A stretch of DNA of 45,735 nucleotides from JANWYT01 sp046719465 (GTDB taxonomy: Bacteria; Chloroflexota; Anaerolineae; Aggregatilineales; Phototrophicaceae), in assembly GCA_046719465.1 (NCBI GenBank), contig JBDNCV010000007.1:1-45735 (forward strand). Direction: 5' to 3'. Positions 1 through 8,717 of the stretch are shown here, piece by piece. Position 1 is the first letter of the stretch; each line of letters starts with the position of its first letter. The notes beneath the pieces were generated by a model. That model was not told the origin of the DNA, ran no database searches, and saw nothing but the letters and a program-made list of their open reading frames with translations. A program made the translations under genes and the position numbers.

Positions 1-38
1 GTACAGCCGATGAGCAGGGAGGTGATGCGCTCGGTCAT
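1..38 (-). CDS. 5' end of a truncated gene, product unknown
   Basis: An ATG at 36-38 overlaps the TGA of the upstream glycoside hydrolase gene (ATGA), and the frame stays open to the window edge, reading MTERITSLLIGC. The 4-base overlap indicates translational coupling and a further member of the sugar operon. The hydrophobic strand ending in IGC would suit the start of a Rossmann-type oxidoreductase, but twelve residues are too few to assign a family. Confidence 0.6.
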   Translation of the reverse strand, partial: MTERITSLLIGC

Positions 39-1234
39 GAGGCCCTTTCCGTGGCGATGAGGTCCAAAAGAATTGTCGTCCAGCTTTGCAGCGGCGGGCC
101 GTGCCCCTCCCCGCTCACAGGGTTAAAGTACTCGTGAAACCCATGTTGATCGACCACGGCTTGGAAGCGCTCCGCAAGATGAGTGGCCACTGCTGCAAAA
201 CCGTAACGGCGCAGCCCATGATAAATCAACCAGTTAACGCTTGGCCAGAGGTTCCCACGCCAGTAGTGATCAGGGGCAAAGGTCGGTGAATCGGTCGGCG
301 TGGTCGGGACGGGATAAGGCGGCCAGTAAGCTGGGCTGGTCAACTCTGTGACGAGCTGATACGCCTCATCCGATTTCACCGCGCCGCCGAACAGCAGCAC
401 AAACGGCGCGGCACTTGGCATATCCAACGGGATTTCCTGCGCGCCGATTAAATCACAGTAGCGATCTCCATGCTTACAGCGCCGCAGCGCCTGCTGCACG
501 GCCTTTGCCTTTGCAGCCCATGAGCTGCCATCCTGTCCAATCAGCGTGGCGATTTGCGCCAGCGCCTCCAAGTCTGCCGCACGGATCGCATTGTAGTCCA
601 CTGCTTCCACGCTAAACGAACCAGCTTGCGTCAGGGCATGCGCGTCGCAGTCATGCGCTTTAAGCGTCTCTACCAACGCGTGGCGTGCTGCCTTCGACAC
701 GTCGTCTGACGATTGAGACAACCCCATAGGCACATCCCAGCGCGGCGATGCATCCCAGCCCGATTCCCACGGGTGAATCAGCGTCACGAGGTAGTCACCA
801 TCAGGGTCACGGCGGCGGTCAAACCAAGCATGATAATCACATAGGATGGGATAAATGTGCTCCAAGAAGCCTAGCGCTGGCTCGCTAGCGTGCACGCGCA
901 GCGCAGCAGTCGCAATTAAAGGGGGCTGCGTGATGATGCTGCGCATAGCCTGCCCCCAAAGCGCCGTCCCATTCCCCCGCCAATAGACCATGTGCGGTAT
1001 CATCCCTGCGTCGGGGCCATCCGTCACTTGGTTGGCCACAAGGCTGAGCAGTTCATCCCGCGCCATCGCCGCGTCAAACCAGCGATACGTAATCGCGTGG
1101 AAACATGAATCCCACAACCATTGATGCTCGTAGAGGTGCGGCGCAGGGCGTGTGTAGCGATACCCAAGGCTGCTGATCTGGTTGCCGCGCAGCACCGCCG
1201 CGCAGCGCTCCACCCATGATGACCAATCGACCAT
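35..1234 (-). CDS. MGH1/GH63-like glycoside hydrolase
   Basis: A 399-residue cytoplasmic protein without signal peptide. It shows the (alpha/alpha)6-barrel signatures of the MGH1-like branch of the GH63/GH37 group: an N-terminal WLWDSCFHA block (near residue 40), the PHMVYWRGN segment, and the C-terminal HYWRGNLWPSVNW, EYFNP and GEGHGPPLQSW blocks. Known members hydrolyse mannosylglycerate, glucosylglycerate or short alpha-glucosides. The ATG directly follows the TAG of the ATPase gene, with a GGAG Shine-Dalgarno six bases upstream. Sitting at the end of a LacI-controlled sugar ABC operon, it probably hydrolyses the imported substrate. A small alpha-glycoside or glycosylglycerate is the best guess, but the exact substrate cannot be read from the sequence. 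Confidence 0.85.
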   Translation of the reverse strand: MVDWSSWVERCAAVLRGNQISSLGYRYTRPAPHLYEHQWLWDSCFHAITYRWFDAAMARDELLSLVANQVTDGPDAGMIPHMVYWRGNGTALWGQAMRSIITQPPLIATAALRVHASEPALGFLEHIYPILCDYHAWFDRRRDPDGDYLVTLIHPWESGWDASPRWDVPMGLSQSSDDVSKAARHALVETLKAHDCDAHALTQAGSFSVEAVDYNAIRAADLEALAQIATLIGQDGSSWAAKAKAVQQALRRCKHGDRYCDLIGAQEIPLDMPSAAPFVLLFGGAVKSDEAYQLVTELTSPAYWPPYPVPTTPTDSPTFAPDHYWRGNLWPSVNWLIYHGLRRYGFAAVATHLAERFQAVVDQHGFHEYFNPVSGEGHGPPLQSWTTILLDLIATERAS

Positions 1235-2362
1235 CTAAGGCTCCAGCGCGGGGGCAACCGCGCTCAGCTCAGGGGTGATCGCATGGTGTGTGTCACGGTC
1301 AATCCAGCGGATTTTGTGCGGCGGGAAGCGCAGCCAAAGTGGATCACCCGGGGCAACAGCAAAATCGGGATGCGTAGAGACTTTGAGCGTCTGCCCTTGG
1401 AAGCGGATTGTCAGCAAGTTTTGTGACCCCAACGGCTCCACCACATCGACTGTGACTTGCAGCGCGTCACTGGTGTAGCTGCTGAAGGCTTCCATGTTCT
1501 CCGCGCGGATGCCCATCCAGATCGAGCGGCCATCATAGCGCCGCAGCGCCGCTTGCATGGCAGGGTCATCGGGTGCGACGTGGAAACGGCCAATCGCCAC
1601 ACGAAGCTGACCCTCATGCACCTGCACCTGCGCCGGGATGAAGTTCATCGGCGGGTTGCCGATGAAGCCACCGACGAAGTGATGCGTTGGCCTGTCATAG
1701 ACGCGCGTCGGATGATCGTACTGCAAGATGCGCCCGCTGCGCATCACGGCGATCCGGTCGCCCATGCTCAGCGCTTCGATCTGGTCATGAGTGACGTAGA
1801 TTGTGGTCGCTCCCAAGCGGTGCAGCAGCGACTTCAACTCAGCACGCATCTCCAACCGCAACAGCGCATCAAGGTTGCTCAGCGGCTCATCCATGAGCAG
1901 CACCTTGGCCTCCACCGCCAGCGCACGCGCCACAGCCACACGCTGCCGCTGCCCGCCGCTCATCTGTGACGGGTAGCGCCCCAGCATTTCCTCAATATGC
2001 AGCAGCCGCGCAACCGTGTGAACGCGCTCTTTGATGTGCTTCTTGTCGGCGTTGCGCATCCGCAGGCCGAAAGCGATGTTGTCGTATACGGTCATGTGGG
2101 GGAAAATAGCATAGCTCTGAAACACCATCGAGATGTTGCGGTCACGCGGGGGTAGATACGTTACATCGCGCCCGTCAATGCTAATTCGCCCTGAATCCAC
2201 GATACCTAGCCCCGCAATCGCGCGCAGCAGCGTTGTCTTGCCACAGCCGCTCGGCCCCAACAACACGACGAATTCCTTATCCTCCGCCGTCAAGCTGACA
2301 TTATCCACCGCCACAAAGCTGCCGAACTTCTTCACAGCATTTTCAACTACGATTTTGCCCAT
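1235..2362 (-). CDS. Sugar ABC transporter ATP-binding protein (MsmK/UgpC type)
   Basis: A 375-residue ATPase that energises carbohydrate import. Visible motifs are Walker A GPSGCGKTT (residues 36-44), Q-loop Gln82, signature MSGGQ (134-138, Met instead of the usual Leu), Walker B VLLMDEP (154-160), the D-loop SNLDA and the H-loop YVTHD. Residues from about 235 onward form the TOBE-type regulatory domain of the MalK/UgpC class. It follows the MalG-type permease after 12 bases and abuts the glycoside hydrolase gene. It is the only sugar-importer ATPase in the window. The second sugar operon (18468-21815) lacks one, so this protein may serve both, as multi-task ATPases of this class do elsewhere. 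Confidence 0.95.
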   Translation of the reverse strand: MGKIVVENAVKKFGSFVAVDNVSLTAEDKEFVVLLGPSGCGKTTLLRAIAGLGIVDSGRISIDGRDVTYLPPRDRNISMVFQSYAIFPHMTVYDNIAFGLRMRNADKKHIKERVHTVARLLHIEEMLGRYPSQMSGGQRQRVAVARALAVEAKVLLMDEPLSNLDALLRLEMRAELKSLLHRLGATTIYVTHDQIEALSMGDRIAVMRSGRILQYDHPTRVYDRPTHHFVGGFIGNPPMNFIPAQVQVHEGQLRVAIGRFHVAPDDPAMQAALRRYDGRSIWMGIRAENMEAFSSYTSDALQVTVDVVEPLGSQNLLTIRFQGQTLKVSTHPDFAVAPGDPLWLRFPPHKIRWIDRDTHHAITPELSAVAPALEP

Positions 2363-2374
2363 ACCATTACATCC

Positions 2375-3262
2375 TTACTTGGAGACCTGCCCCCACATGC
2401 TGAACAGGTAGCGGCGAATGAAGAAGATAAACACCAGCGACGGAACCAACATGAAGAAGCCCCCTGCGAACTTGAACGGGTCGCTGGCTTTGTCGAGCGA
2501 GAACAGGATCTGCGCAGGGAGCGTGCGGTTGTTCAACGTCAGCAGCATGGCTGCAAACACCTCATTCCACGAGGTGACAAACGCGAACACCCCCGCCGCC
2601 GCGATCCCGGGCAGTGTCAGCGGCATCACCACCCGCAAGAACGCTTGGAACGGTGTACAGCCGAACACCTGCGCTGCCTCCTCCATCTCGTAGGGTACGC
2701 TGGTAAACACGCTGGCGATTACCAAGACTGAGGTAGGCAGCACGAGCGCCGTATGCAGCAGCGCGAGGCTCAGCGGGCTGTCGTAAATGCCGAGGTTGAT
2801 GAACGTCACCGCCAGCGGCACAGCCAAGATCACAATCGGGAAAGCACGGACGGACAAAATCCCCAAGCGCACTGCATCCCGCCCGCGGAAAATGAAGCGC
2901 GAGATGGCATAGCCAGCAGGGGTCGCCACCAACGTTGACAGCGCGAACGTGAGCAGCGCCACCACAATGCTGTTCACCGTAGAACGCAGGATGCCTTCGG
3001 CGTTGAGGAAAAACGTCAGCGTGTCGGTTGAGATGGGCGACGGCACAATCTGTTTTGGGAAGGCACGTACCGCCGCTGGCGTGCTGAACGCCATCGACGC
3101 GATCAACACAATCGGGATCAAAATCCACAGGCTTAGCAGCACTGCCAACGTGTACAAGGCCATCCGCCGCAGGAAGCGCGCCCGCAGCGCGCGCCGCTGA
3201 GCTGCGTCAAGCTGGGCCGTATCAGGATGAAGCACCCCCATTCGAGTTAGTAACGTGGTCAT
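2375..3262 (-). CDS. Carbohydrate ABC permease, MalG type
   Basis: A 295-residue inner permease subunit with six predicted membrane helices; the first spans about residues 33-56 after a long basic N-terminal tail. The cytoplasmic EAA loop begins EMEEAAQVFGC and runs on to a LPGIAAAGVFAF segment, as in binding-protein-dependent permeases. It docks onto the ATPase encoded just downstream. Its ATG overlaps the TGA of the MalF-type gene by four bases (3259-3262), so the two permease chains are translationally coupled, as expected for a heterodimer. Confidence 0.93.
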   Translation of the reverse strand: MTTLLTRMGVLHPDTAQLDAAQRRALRARFLRRMALYTLAVLLSLWILIPIVLIASMAFSTPAAVRAFPKQIVPSPISTDTLTFFLNAEGILRSTVNSIVVALLTFALSTLVATPAGYAISRFIFRGRDAVRLGILSVRAFPIVILAVPLAVTFINLGIYDSPLSLALLHTALVLPTSVLVIASVFTSVPYEMEEAAQVFGCTPFQAFLRVVMPLTLPGIAAAGVFAFVTSWNEVFAAMLLTLNNRTLPAQILFSLDKASDPFKFAGGFFMLVPSLVFIFFIRRYLFSMWGQVSK

Positions 3263-4392
3263 GATTTGGCAATCTCCTCCTGAGTCCGCACGGCGCGCAA
3301 GTAGAAGAAGGAAATGCCGAGTGAGATCAGCATGATCAAGCCCGCATAGGCCGCGGCCACGTTGGGGTTGTTGAAGCCGCCATCGCCTCGGTCATACCAG
3401 CGGTAGGTCTCGTTGGCCAACACCGTGAAGATATCCCCACCCGTGATCGCAATCACCACCGCGAACACTTGGAACGCCAGAATCGTCCGCAGGATGAGCG
3501 CCACTTGTAAACTGGGGCGCAGCAGCGGCAAGATCACAAAGCGGATGCGCTGCCACAAGTTCGCACCGAACACCTCGCCTGCCTCTAAATAATCCCGCGA
3601 GACGGCTTGCAGCCCCGAGACGACAATCACCATCACAATCGAGGTGGCACGCCACAGCTCGGCCAGCACAATGGCCGTCAGCAGCCAGCCCTCTTGGTTG
3701 GCCGCAATGAAGACGAATGGCGTCTCCAGCGCGCCGATCTGCACCAGCAGCGAGTTTAAGAAGCCGCGCTGGGTGAAAATAGCATACCACACTAGCCCTG
3801 CCGCCAAGTCTGAGATGCCCAGCGGCACCGCAAAAATGTACAAAAACAGCGTTGTGCCACGCGGGCGCTCATTCAACACTAGCGCCATCACAATCGCCAG
3901 TACAAATTGAATCGGCAGGATGATGATAATCATCAAGAACGTATTGCGAATGGCGGGCCAAAAGCGGAAGTCATTCACCATGCGCTCAATATGTGAGAGC
4001 GTCCACTGGGTGACGGGCTGGCCGCTGATCACGCGGGCAGTAGTTGACTCGGTACGCGATTCGATAAAAACATCACGCTGATGCACCCACCCTTGCACCT
4101 GCTCTCCGTTGACATCCACCCCAGTCACCTCAAACCAAAAGATGGGGCGTGGGCGGCCTGTGGGCAGCATCTCCTCGCTGCGCAGCCGTTCGACCACAGT
4201 TACAACTGTCTGCATGGCGAGCGTGCCGGTGGGCGTGGCGGCGTCGTTAGGCTCGGCACGCAGCGTCAAAAAGCTGACCTCGCCCCGTACGGCCAGTTGA
4301 AGCGCGCTCACCATCGGGTAGGCAAAGAACAATACCAAGTAGAGCAGCGTCGGCGCAACAAGCAAATACGGCAGCCACTTCTGGTATTTCAT
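3259..4392 (-). CDS. Carbohydrate ABC permease, MalF type, with SH3b-like insert
   Basis: A 377-residue permease. TM1 covers about residues 8-30; the remaining helices start near residue 150, and the EAA loop reads DYLEAGEVFGANLWQR. Between TM1 and TM2, on the outer face, lie about 110 residues that are absent from short MalF homologues. Residues 39-111 look like a bacterial SH3 domain: LTLRAEPND, GTLAMQTVVTVVE, FWFEVTG and QGWVHQRDVFI correspond to the family's N-V-R-x-x-P, G-t-l-x-x-G, W-y-x-V and G-W-V-h blocks. E. coli MalF has a large loop at the same place that contacts the binding protein, so this insert may do likewise. That role is inference. No strong Shine-Dalgarno precedes the ATG. 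Confidence 0.9.
   Translation of the reverse strand: MKYQKWLPYLLVAPTLLYLVLFFAYPMVSALQLAVRGEVSFLTLRAEPNDAATPTGTLAMQTVVTVVERLRSEEMLPTGRPRPIFWFEVTGVDVNGEQVQGWVHQRDVFIESRTESTTARVISGQPVTQWTLSHIERMVNDFRFWPAIRNTFLMIIIILPIQFVLAIVMALVLNERPRGTTLFLYIFAVPLGISDLAAGLVWYAIFTQRGFLNSLLVQIGALETPFVFIAANQEGWLLTAIVLAELWRATSIVMVIVVSGLQAVSRDYLEAGEVFGANLWQRIRFVILPLLRPSLQVALILRTILAFQVFAVVIAITGGDIFTVLANETYRWYDRGDGGFNNPNVAAAYAGLIMLISLGISFFYLRAVRTQEEIAKS
4060..4278 (-). other. SH3b-like domain inserted in the permease periplasmic loop
   Basis: This segment encodes residues 39-111 of the MalF-type permease. It keeps the order of conserved SH3b positions: Leu-Arg-Ala-Glu-Pro, Gly-Thr-Leu, Val-Val-Thr-Val, Trp-Phe-Glu-Val and a final Gly-Trp-Val-His. 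An extra loop of about 14 residues separates the third and fourth strands. The domain was recognised by eye and not confirmed by a profile search. Confidence 0.6.
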
Positions 4393-4435
4393 ATAAGATA
4401 AAAACTTTCGGCTCTAGGCGTTAGTTAGAGTTAGA

Positions 4436-4460
4436 GGGCTGGCAGGGTTCCAGCCAGCCC
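4436..4460 (-). terminator. Intergenic hairpin between binding protein and permease genes
   Basis: A perfect 8-bp inverted repeat, GGGCTGGC (4436-4443) and GCCAGCCC (4453-4460), with a 9-base loop. It begins 12 bases beyond the stop of the substrate-binding protein gene. No T-run follows on the minus strand, so it looks like an mRNA-stabilising or attenuating stem rather than a full terminator. Such stems commonly keep binding-protein transcripts more abundant than permease transcripts. Confidence 0.6.
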
Positions 4461-4471
4461 CAGAGTGTCTA

Positions 4472-5776
<1,305 letters not shown>

Positions 5777-5825
5777 TCAACTTTCCTTTCATCAACAAAT
5801 AACCATCATTTAGGAGTGAGACTGA

Positions 5826-5840
5826 AACATTACAAATGTT
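5826..5840. promoter_or_regulatory. Small inverted repeat in the lacI-sbp gap
   Basis: AACATT-N3-AATGTT lies between lacI and the binding-protein gene. It could be a regulator site or a short transcript stem. It does not match the AAACGTTT operators upstream of lacI. Confidence 0.3.
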
Positions 5841-5871
5841 GCCGGGGTTGTGTGGCCTCCTTTCCCGCTGC

Positions 5872-6882
5872 TCACGCCCCGCATGACTGACGCACAATCA
5901 ACGTCGGGGTGAGCAGCATTTGACGTTCGGCGGGCGTTTCTTGCTGCATCATGCTCATCAGCAGCGCTACCAAGCGCTGACCGATCTCTTCTATGGGGGG
6001 CGCAACCGTCGTGAGCGCGGGGTGCACATGGGCTGCTGCGACGACGTTGTCGTAGCCTGTCACTGCCAGATCAACGCCCACCTGCCGCCCTGCCGCCTTC
6101 GCTGCGCGCATCGCCCCCAGTGCCATCAAATCGTTGCTGGCGACGATCGCGCTCAGCGTGGGATGCTGCGCTAGCAGCGCCGCGGTCATGGCTTCACCGT
6201 CCTCCACCGTTAGATCACCGTGAGCGACCCACCGCGGGTTAAAGCGCAGCCCTGCTGTCGCCAGCCCGGCCTTAAAACCCGCCAAACGCTCGCCCGTCAT
6301 GCTCAGCGAGGGTGGGGGCAGCAGCAGTGCGATCTGGTGATGCCCTAACCGCGCCAAATGCTGCACCACCGCAGCGATCCCAGCTCGGCTATCCACATCC
6401 ACATAGGCAAAGTCTGAGGGTTCCGGCGGGGCAGCGCGGCCAAATACCACGAACGGATGCCCTGTGGTCTTCAGATAGGCAATGCGCGGGTCATGCTCGC
6501 GTACACGCGCGATGATCACCCCATCGACACGGTTACCGCCCACCATACGCTGGTAGGCTTCCAACTCTTGGTCGGGTGACTTGGCGCTAATCAACAGGTC
6601 GAGCTGGTGTTGGTTGGCTGCGTAGCCGATGCTCATCACGAACGCGGTGAAGAAATCGTCGGTGAAGCGGCTCGACGAGGCAGGCAGGATGAGGCCGATG
6701 GTGTCCGTCCGTCGCGCGCGTAACTGCCGCGCCAATATGTTTGGATGATAACCCTCAGCCTGCGCAATAGCTTCAATGAGCTGGCGCGTGCGCGGGTTCA
6801 CATCGCTGTAACCTGCCAGCGCCCGCGAGACGGTCGTTACAGAAAAACCGGATTTTTCGGCGATATCCTTTAAAGTTACCAC
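5872..6882 (-). CDS. LacI-family transcriptional regulator
   Basis: A sugar-responsive repressor of about 336 residues. The N-terminal helix-turn-helix reads TLKDIAEKSGFSVTTVSRAL, followed by the hinge helix region NILARQLRARRT and a periplasmic-binding-protein-like effector domain from about residue 60 (TDTIGLILP). I chose the GTG at 6880-6882 because family members start with a few residues before TLKDIA; an in-frame TTG at 6898-6900 would add six residues and lies inside an operator. It heads the sugar operon and probably represses both itself and the transport genes until the sugar or a derivative binds. Confidence 0.92.
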   Translation of the reverse strand: MVTLKDIAEKSGFSVTTVSRALAGYSDVNPRTRQLIEAIAQAEGYHPNILARQLRARRTDTIGLILPASSSRFTDDFFTAFVMSIGYAANQHQLDLLISAKSPDQELEAYQRMVGGNRVDGVIIARVREHDPRIAYLKTTGHPFVVFGRAAPPEPSDFAYVDVDSRAGIAAVVQHLARLGHHQIALLLPPPSLSMTGERLAGFKAGLATAGLRFNPRWVAHGDLTVEDGEAMTAALLAQHPTLSAIVASNDLMALGAMRAAKAAGRQVGVDLAVTGYDNVVAAAHVHPALTTVAPPIEEIGQRLVALLMSMMQQETPAERQMLLTPTLIVRQSCGA

Positions 6883-6898
6883 AATAAAAACTACATCC

Positions 6899-6908
6899 AA
6901 AACGTTTT
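6899..6908. promoter_or_regulatory. LacI-type operator O1
   Basis: A perfect 10-bp palindrome, AAAACGTTTT, with the central CG typical of LacI-family operators. It lies just upstream of the lacI start and downstream of the predicted -10. A near-copy is centred 33 bp away, about three helical turns, so both sites face the same side of the DNA. Confidence 0.65.
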
Positions 6909-6922
6909 AGTTTTTCATCAAC

Positions 6923-6952
6923 ACTATATCTAAAACGTTTCGGATTCGTCAA
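6923..6952 (-). promoter_or_regulatory. Predicted sigma70-type promoter of lacI operon
   Basis: On the minus strand TTGACG (6947-6952) and TATAGT (6923-6928) are separated by 18 bp. Operator O2 lies within the spacer and O1 just downstream of the -10, which is a classic layout for autorepression. Confidence 0.65.
6932..6941. promoter_or_regulatory. LacI-type operator O2
   Basis: AAAACGTTTC contains the palindromic core AAACGTTT (6933-6940) and lies between the predicted -35 and -10 of the lacI promoter. It shares its core with O1. Confidence 0.6.
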
Positions 6953-6993
6953 GTGAAATAATTCAACGCTAATTATGAGAGATAGATAGGCCT

Positions 6994-7010
6994 CGCCCCC
7001 CGAAGGGGCG
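6994..7010. repeat. GC-rich hairpin in divergent intergenic region
   Basis: CGCCCC (6994-6999) pairs with GGGGCG (7005-7010) around a five-base loop, in the gap between lacI and the methyltransferase gene. No T-run follows on either strand. It may be a small dispersed palindrome. Confidence 0.35.
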
Positions 7011-7115
7011 CGCCGGGGCACTAGCCCCTCGCTACGATCCCCCTTACATTCTCCATAGGGGCGTGTTAGCATTTGACCGTTATTTTGGGGAATTCAAGCC
7101 AACAAGGCAAAACCT

Positions 7116-8042
7116 ATGACACAAACCACCTACTCCGCGCCGCGCGTCGCCGATACAGCGGAGCGGCGCGCTGTCCACGTGTGCAACCTCTGCGGCAGCG
7201 CCCAGCATCACCCCTTCTGCCCAGCCAACGGGCGCAGCCTCATCCAGTGTGAGGGCTGCGGGTTGATCTACGTCAGCGCCCGCCCCGATGAGCGCGAGCT
7301 GTATGCCCTCTACGGCGAGGCTTACTTCCACAACAATCAATCCGGCGAGGTGGGCTACGCCGACTACATCGCCGACGAACCCAACATCCGCCAGACGGCG
7401 CAGCGCCGCCTCGCCTTCGTGGAGCGCTTCACCCGTGGGCGCGGGCGCATGCTCGATGTGGGCTGCGCGATGGGCTTCATCATGGACGAGGCGCACAAGC
7501 GCGGCTGGCAGGTCGAGGGGCTGGACGTGAGCGGCTACGCGGTGGAGTATGTGCGGGAGCGCTTCGGCCACGTCGCACATCACAGCACGGTGACCGACGC
7601 GCCGCTGCCAGCGAACAGCTTCGACCTCGTGACGATGTACGACGTGATCGAACACGTGCCCGACCCCAAAGCCACCATGCAGCGCATCCATCAACTGCTC
7701 AAGCCCGGCGGCATCTACGAGCTGGCCACGCCCGACGTCGGCAGCCTGCCCGCCCGCTTGACCGGCAAACGCTGGATCGGCTACAAGATGAGCGAGGAAC
7801 ACATCTACTACTTCTCGGTCGAGACGCTGCGCCGGATGCTCGATGAGACAGGGTTTGACGTCGTCCACGTGCGGCACATCGGCAAGGTGGTCACGCTGGG
7901 GTTATTTTTAGATCGCTTGGGCTTCTACCTGCCCTTCATCAGCCGCCCCCTGCAAGTGTTAGAGCGCGCCTTCGGCCTTTCGCGCTGGTCGTTCTACGTC
8001 AACCCGTTCGACATCGTCGCCGTCACCGCGCGCAAACGCTGA
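7116..8042 (+). CDS. Class I SAM-dependent methyltransferase with N-terminal zinc ribbon
   Basis: A 308-residue cytoplasmic protein. The N-terminus carries two Cys pairs, CNLCG and CEGCG (residues about 24-50), which form a zinc-ribbon-like module, followed by the ARPDERELYALYGEAYF segment usual in this family. The SAM site is GRMLDVGCAMGF (about residue 110); later strand motifs include FDLVTMYDVIEHVPDP and LLKPGGIYELATPD. This architecture (Methyltransf_23) is common in sugar or polysaccharide modification clusters, but no such cluster surrounds it here, so the substrate is unknown. It starts after a weak AAGG ribosome site and is followed after six bases by the DM13-like gene. Confidence 0.88.
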   Translation: MTQTTYSAPRVADTAERRAVHVCNLCGSAQHHPFCPANGRSLIQCEGCGLIYVSARPDERELYALYGEAYFHNNQSGEVGYADYIADEPNIRQTAQRRLAFVERFTRGRGRMLDVGCAMGFIMDEAHKRGWQVEGLDVSGYAVEYVRERFGHVAHHSTVTDAPLPANSFDLVTMYDVIEHVPDPKATMQRIHQLLKPGGIYELATPDVGSLPARLTGKRWIGYKMSEEHIYYFSVETLRRMLDETGFDVVHVRHIGKVVTLGLFLDRLGFYLPFISRPLQVLERAFGLSRWSFYVNPFDIVAVTARKR

Positions 8043-8048
8043 CCAGCT

Positions 8049-8717
8049 ATGAGTGACCCCCGCTTCCGTGTGGTGATCTTGCTGGGGTTGGCGCTCATCG
8101 TGGGCGCGATCTGGACGTTCCCCAGTTGGTATCCCATCATCAACCCCGACACCGTGTCGGTGGCCTATCCCGGGCTGCCGCTTGAAGCGCAGACCGACTT
8201 CGCGCTGCTGCCAGAGGAGGTGAAACAAGCCTACTTCCGCCTGCGCGACGGCGACCGCCGCACCGACACGCCCGGGCGGCCTGCGGTGGCGCTGGCGCTG
8301 CTCAACGCCCGTCTGCTCGGCATTGACCTCATCGCCCCAGATGAGATCCAAACCGCGCCCATCCCCAGCGACGCGCGCATCCTGCGCCGCGGCACGTTCA
8401 TCACCCCAGACCCAACGCGCGGCGCCGTCGGCACGCTCGTCATCTATCAAACCCCTGACCTGCGCCGCTATGTGCGCTTTCAAGACGCGTTCAGCGTCAC
8501 CCGCGCGCCTGATATTCACATCATCTTCACCCGCAACCCTGACCCCTACGACGCGCAGGGCGTGGGCATCGACTACATCGACGTGGGGCCGCTGCAATAC
8601 ACGGTCGGCACACAGACCTACGAAGTGCCCGCCAGCGTCGACTTCAGCCGCTACCCGATCCTCGCGCTGTACTCGCCCACGCTCGACTACGTGATCAGCT
8701 CGGCGACCCTGCGCTAG
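8049..8717 (+). CDS. Membrane-anchored protein with DM13-like domain
   Basis: A 222-residue protein with one N-terminal membrane anchor (about residues 8-25) and the rest outside. Residues from about 112 to the end resemble the DM13 domain: RRGTF, a PDLRRYVRF strand, APDIHIIFTRN, IDVGPLQYTVGTQTYEVP, a VDFSRYPILALYS strand and a final SSATLR. DM13 domains have been proposed to carry out redox reactions through a conserved Cys near the C-terminal strand. No Cys is present anywhere in this protein, so a redox role is doubtful. The gene follows the methyltransferase by six bases and its end overlaps the convergent AEC gene by 23 bases. Confidence 0.65.
   Translation: MSDPRFRVVILLGLALIVGAIWTFPSWYPIINPDTVSVAYPGLPLEAQTDFALLPEEVKQAYFRLRDGDRRTDTPGRPAVALALLNARLLGIDLIAPDEIQTAPIPSDARILRRGTFITPDPTRGAVGTLVIYQTPDLRRYVRFQDAFSVTRAPDIHIIFTRNPDPYDAQGVGIDYIDVGPLQYTVGTQTYEVPASVDFSRYPILALYSPTLDYVISSATLR

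Noticed and set aside
6960..7115. Promoter for the methyltransferase gene from TTGACC at 7073-7078
   Set aside because: No -10 match lies 16-18 bp downstream, so the site was not annotated.
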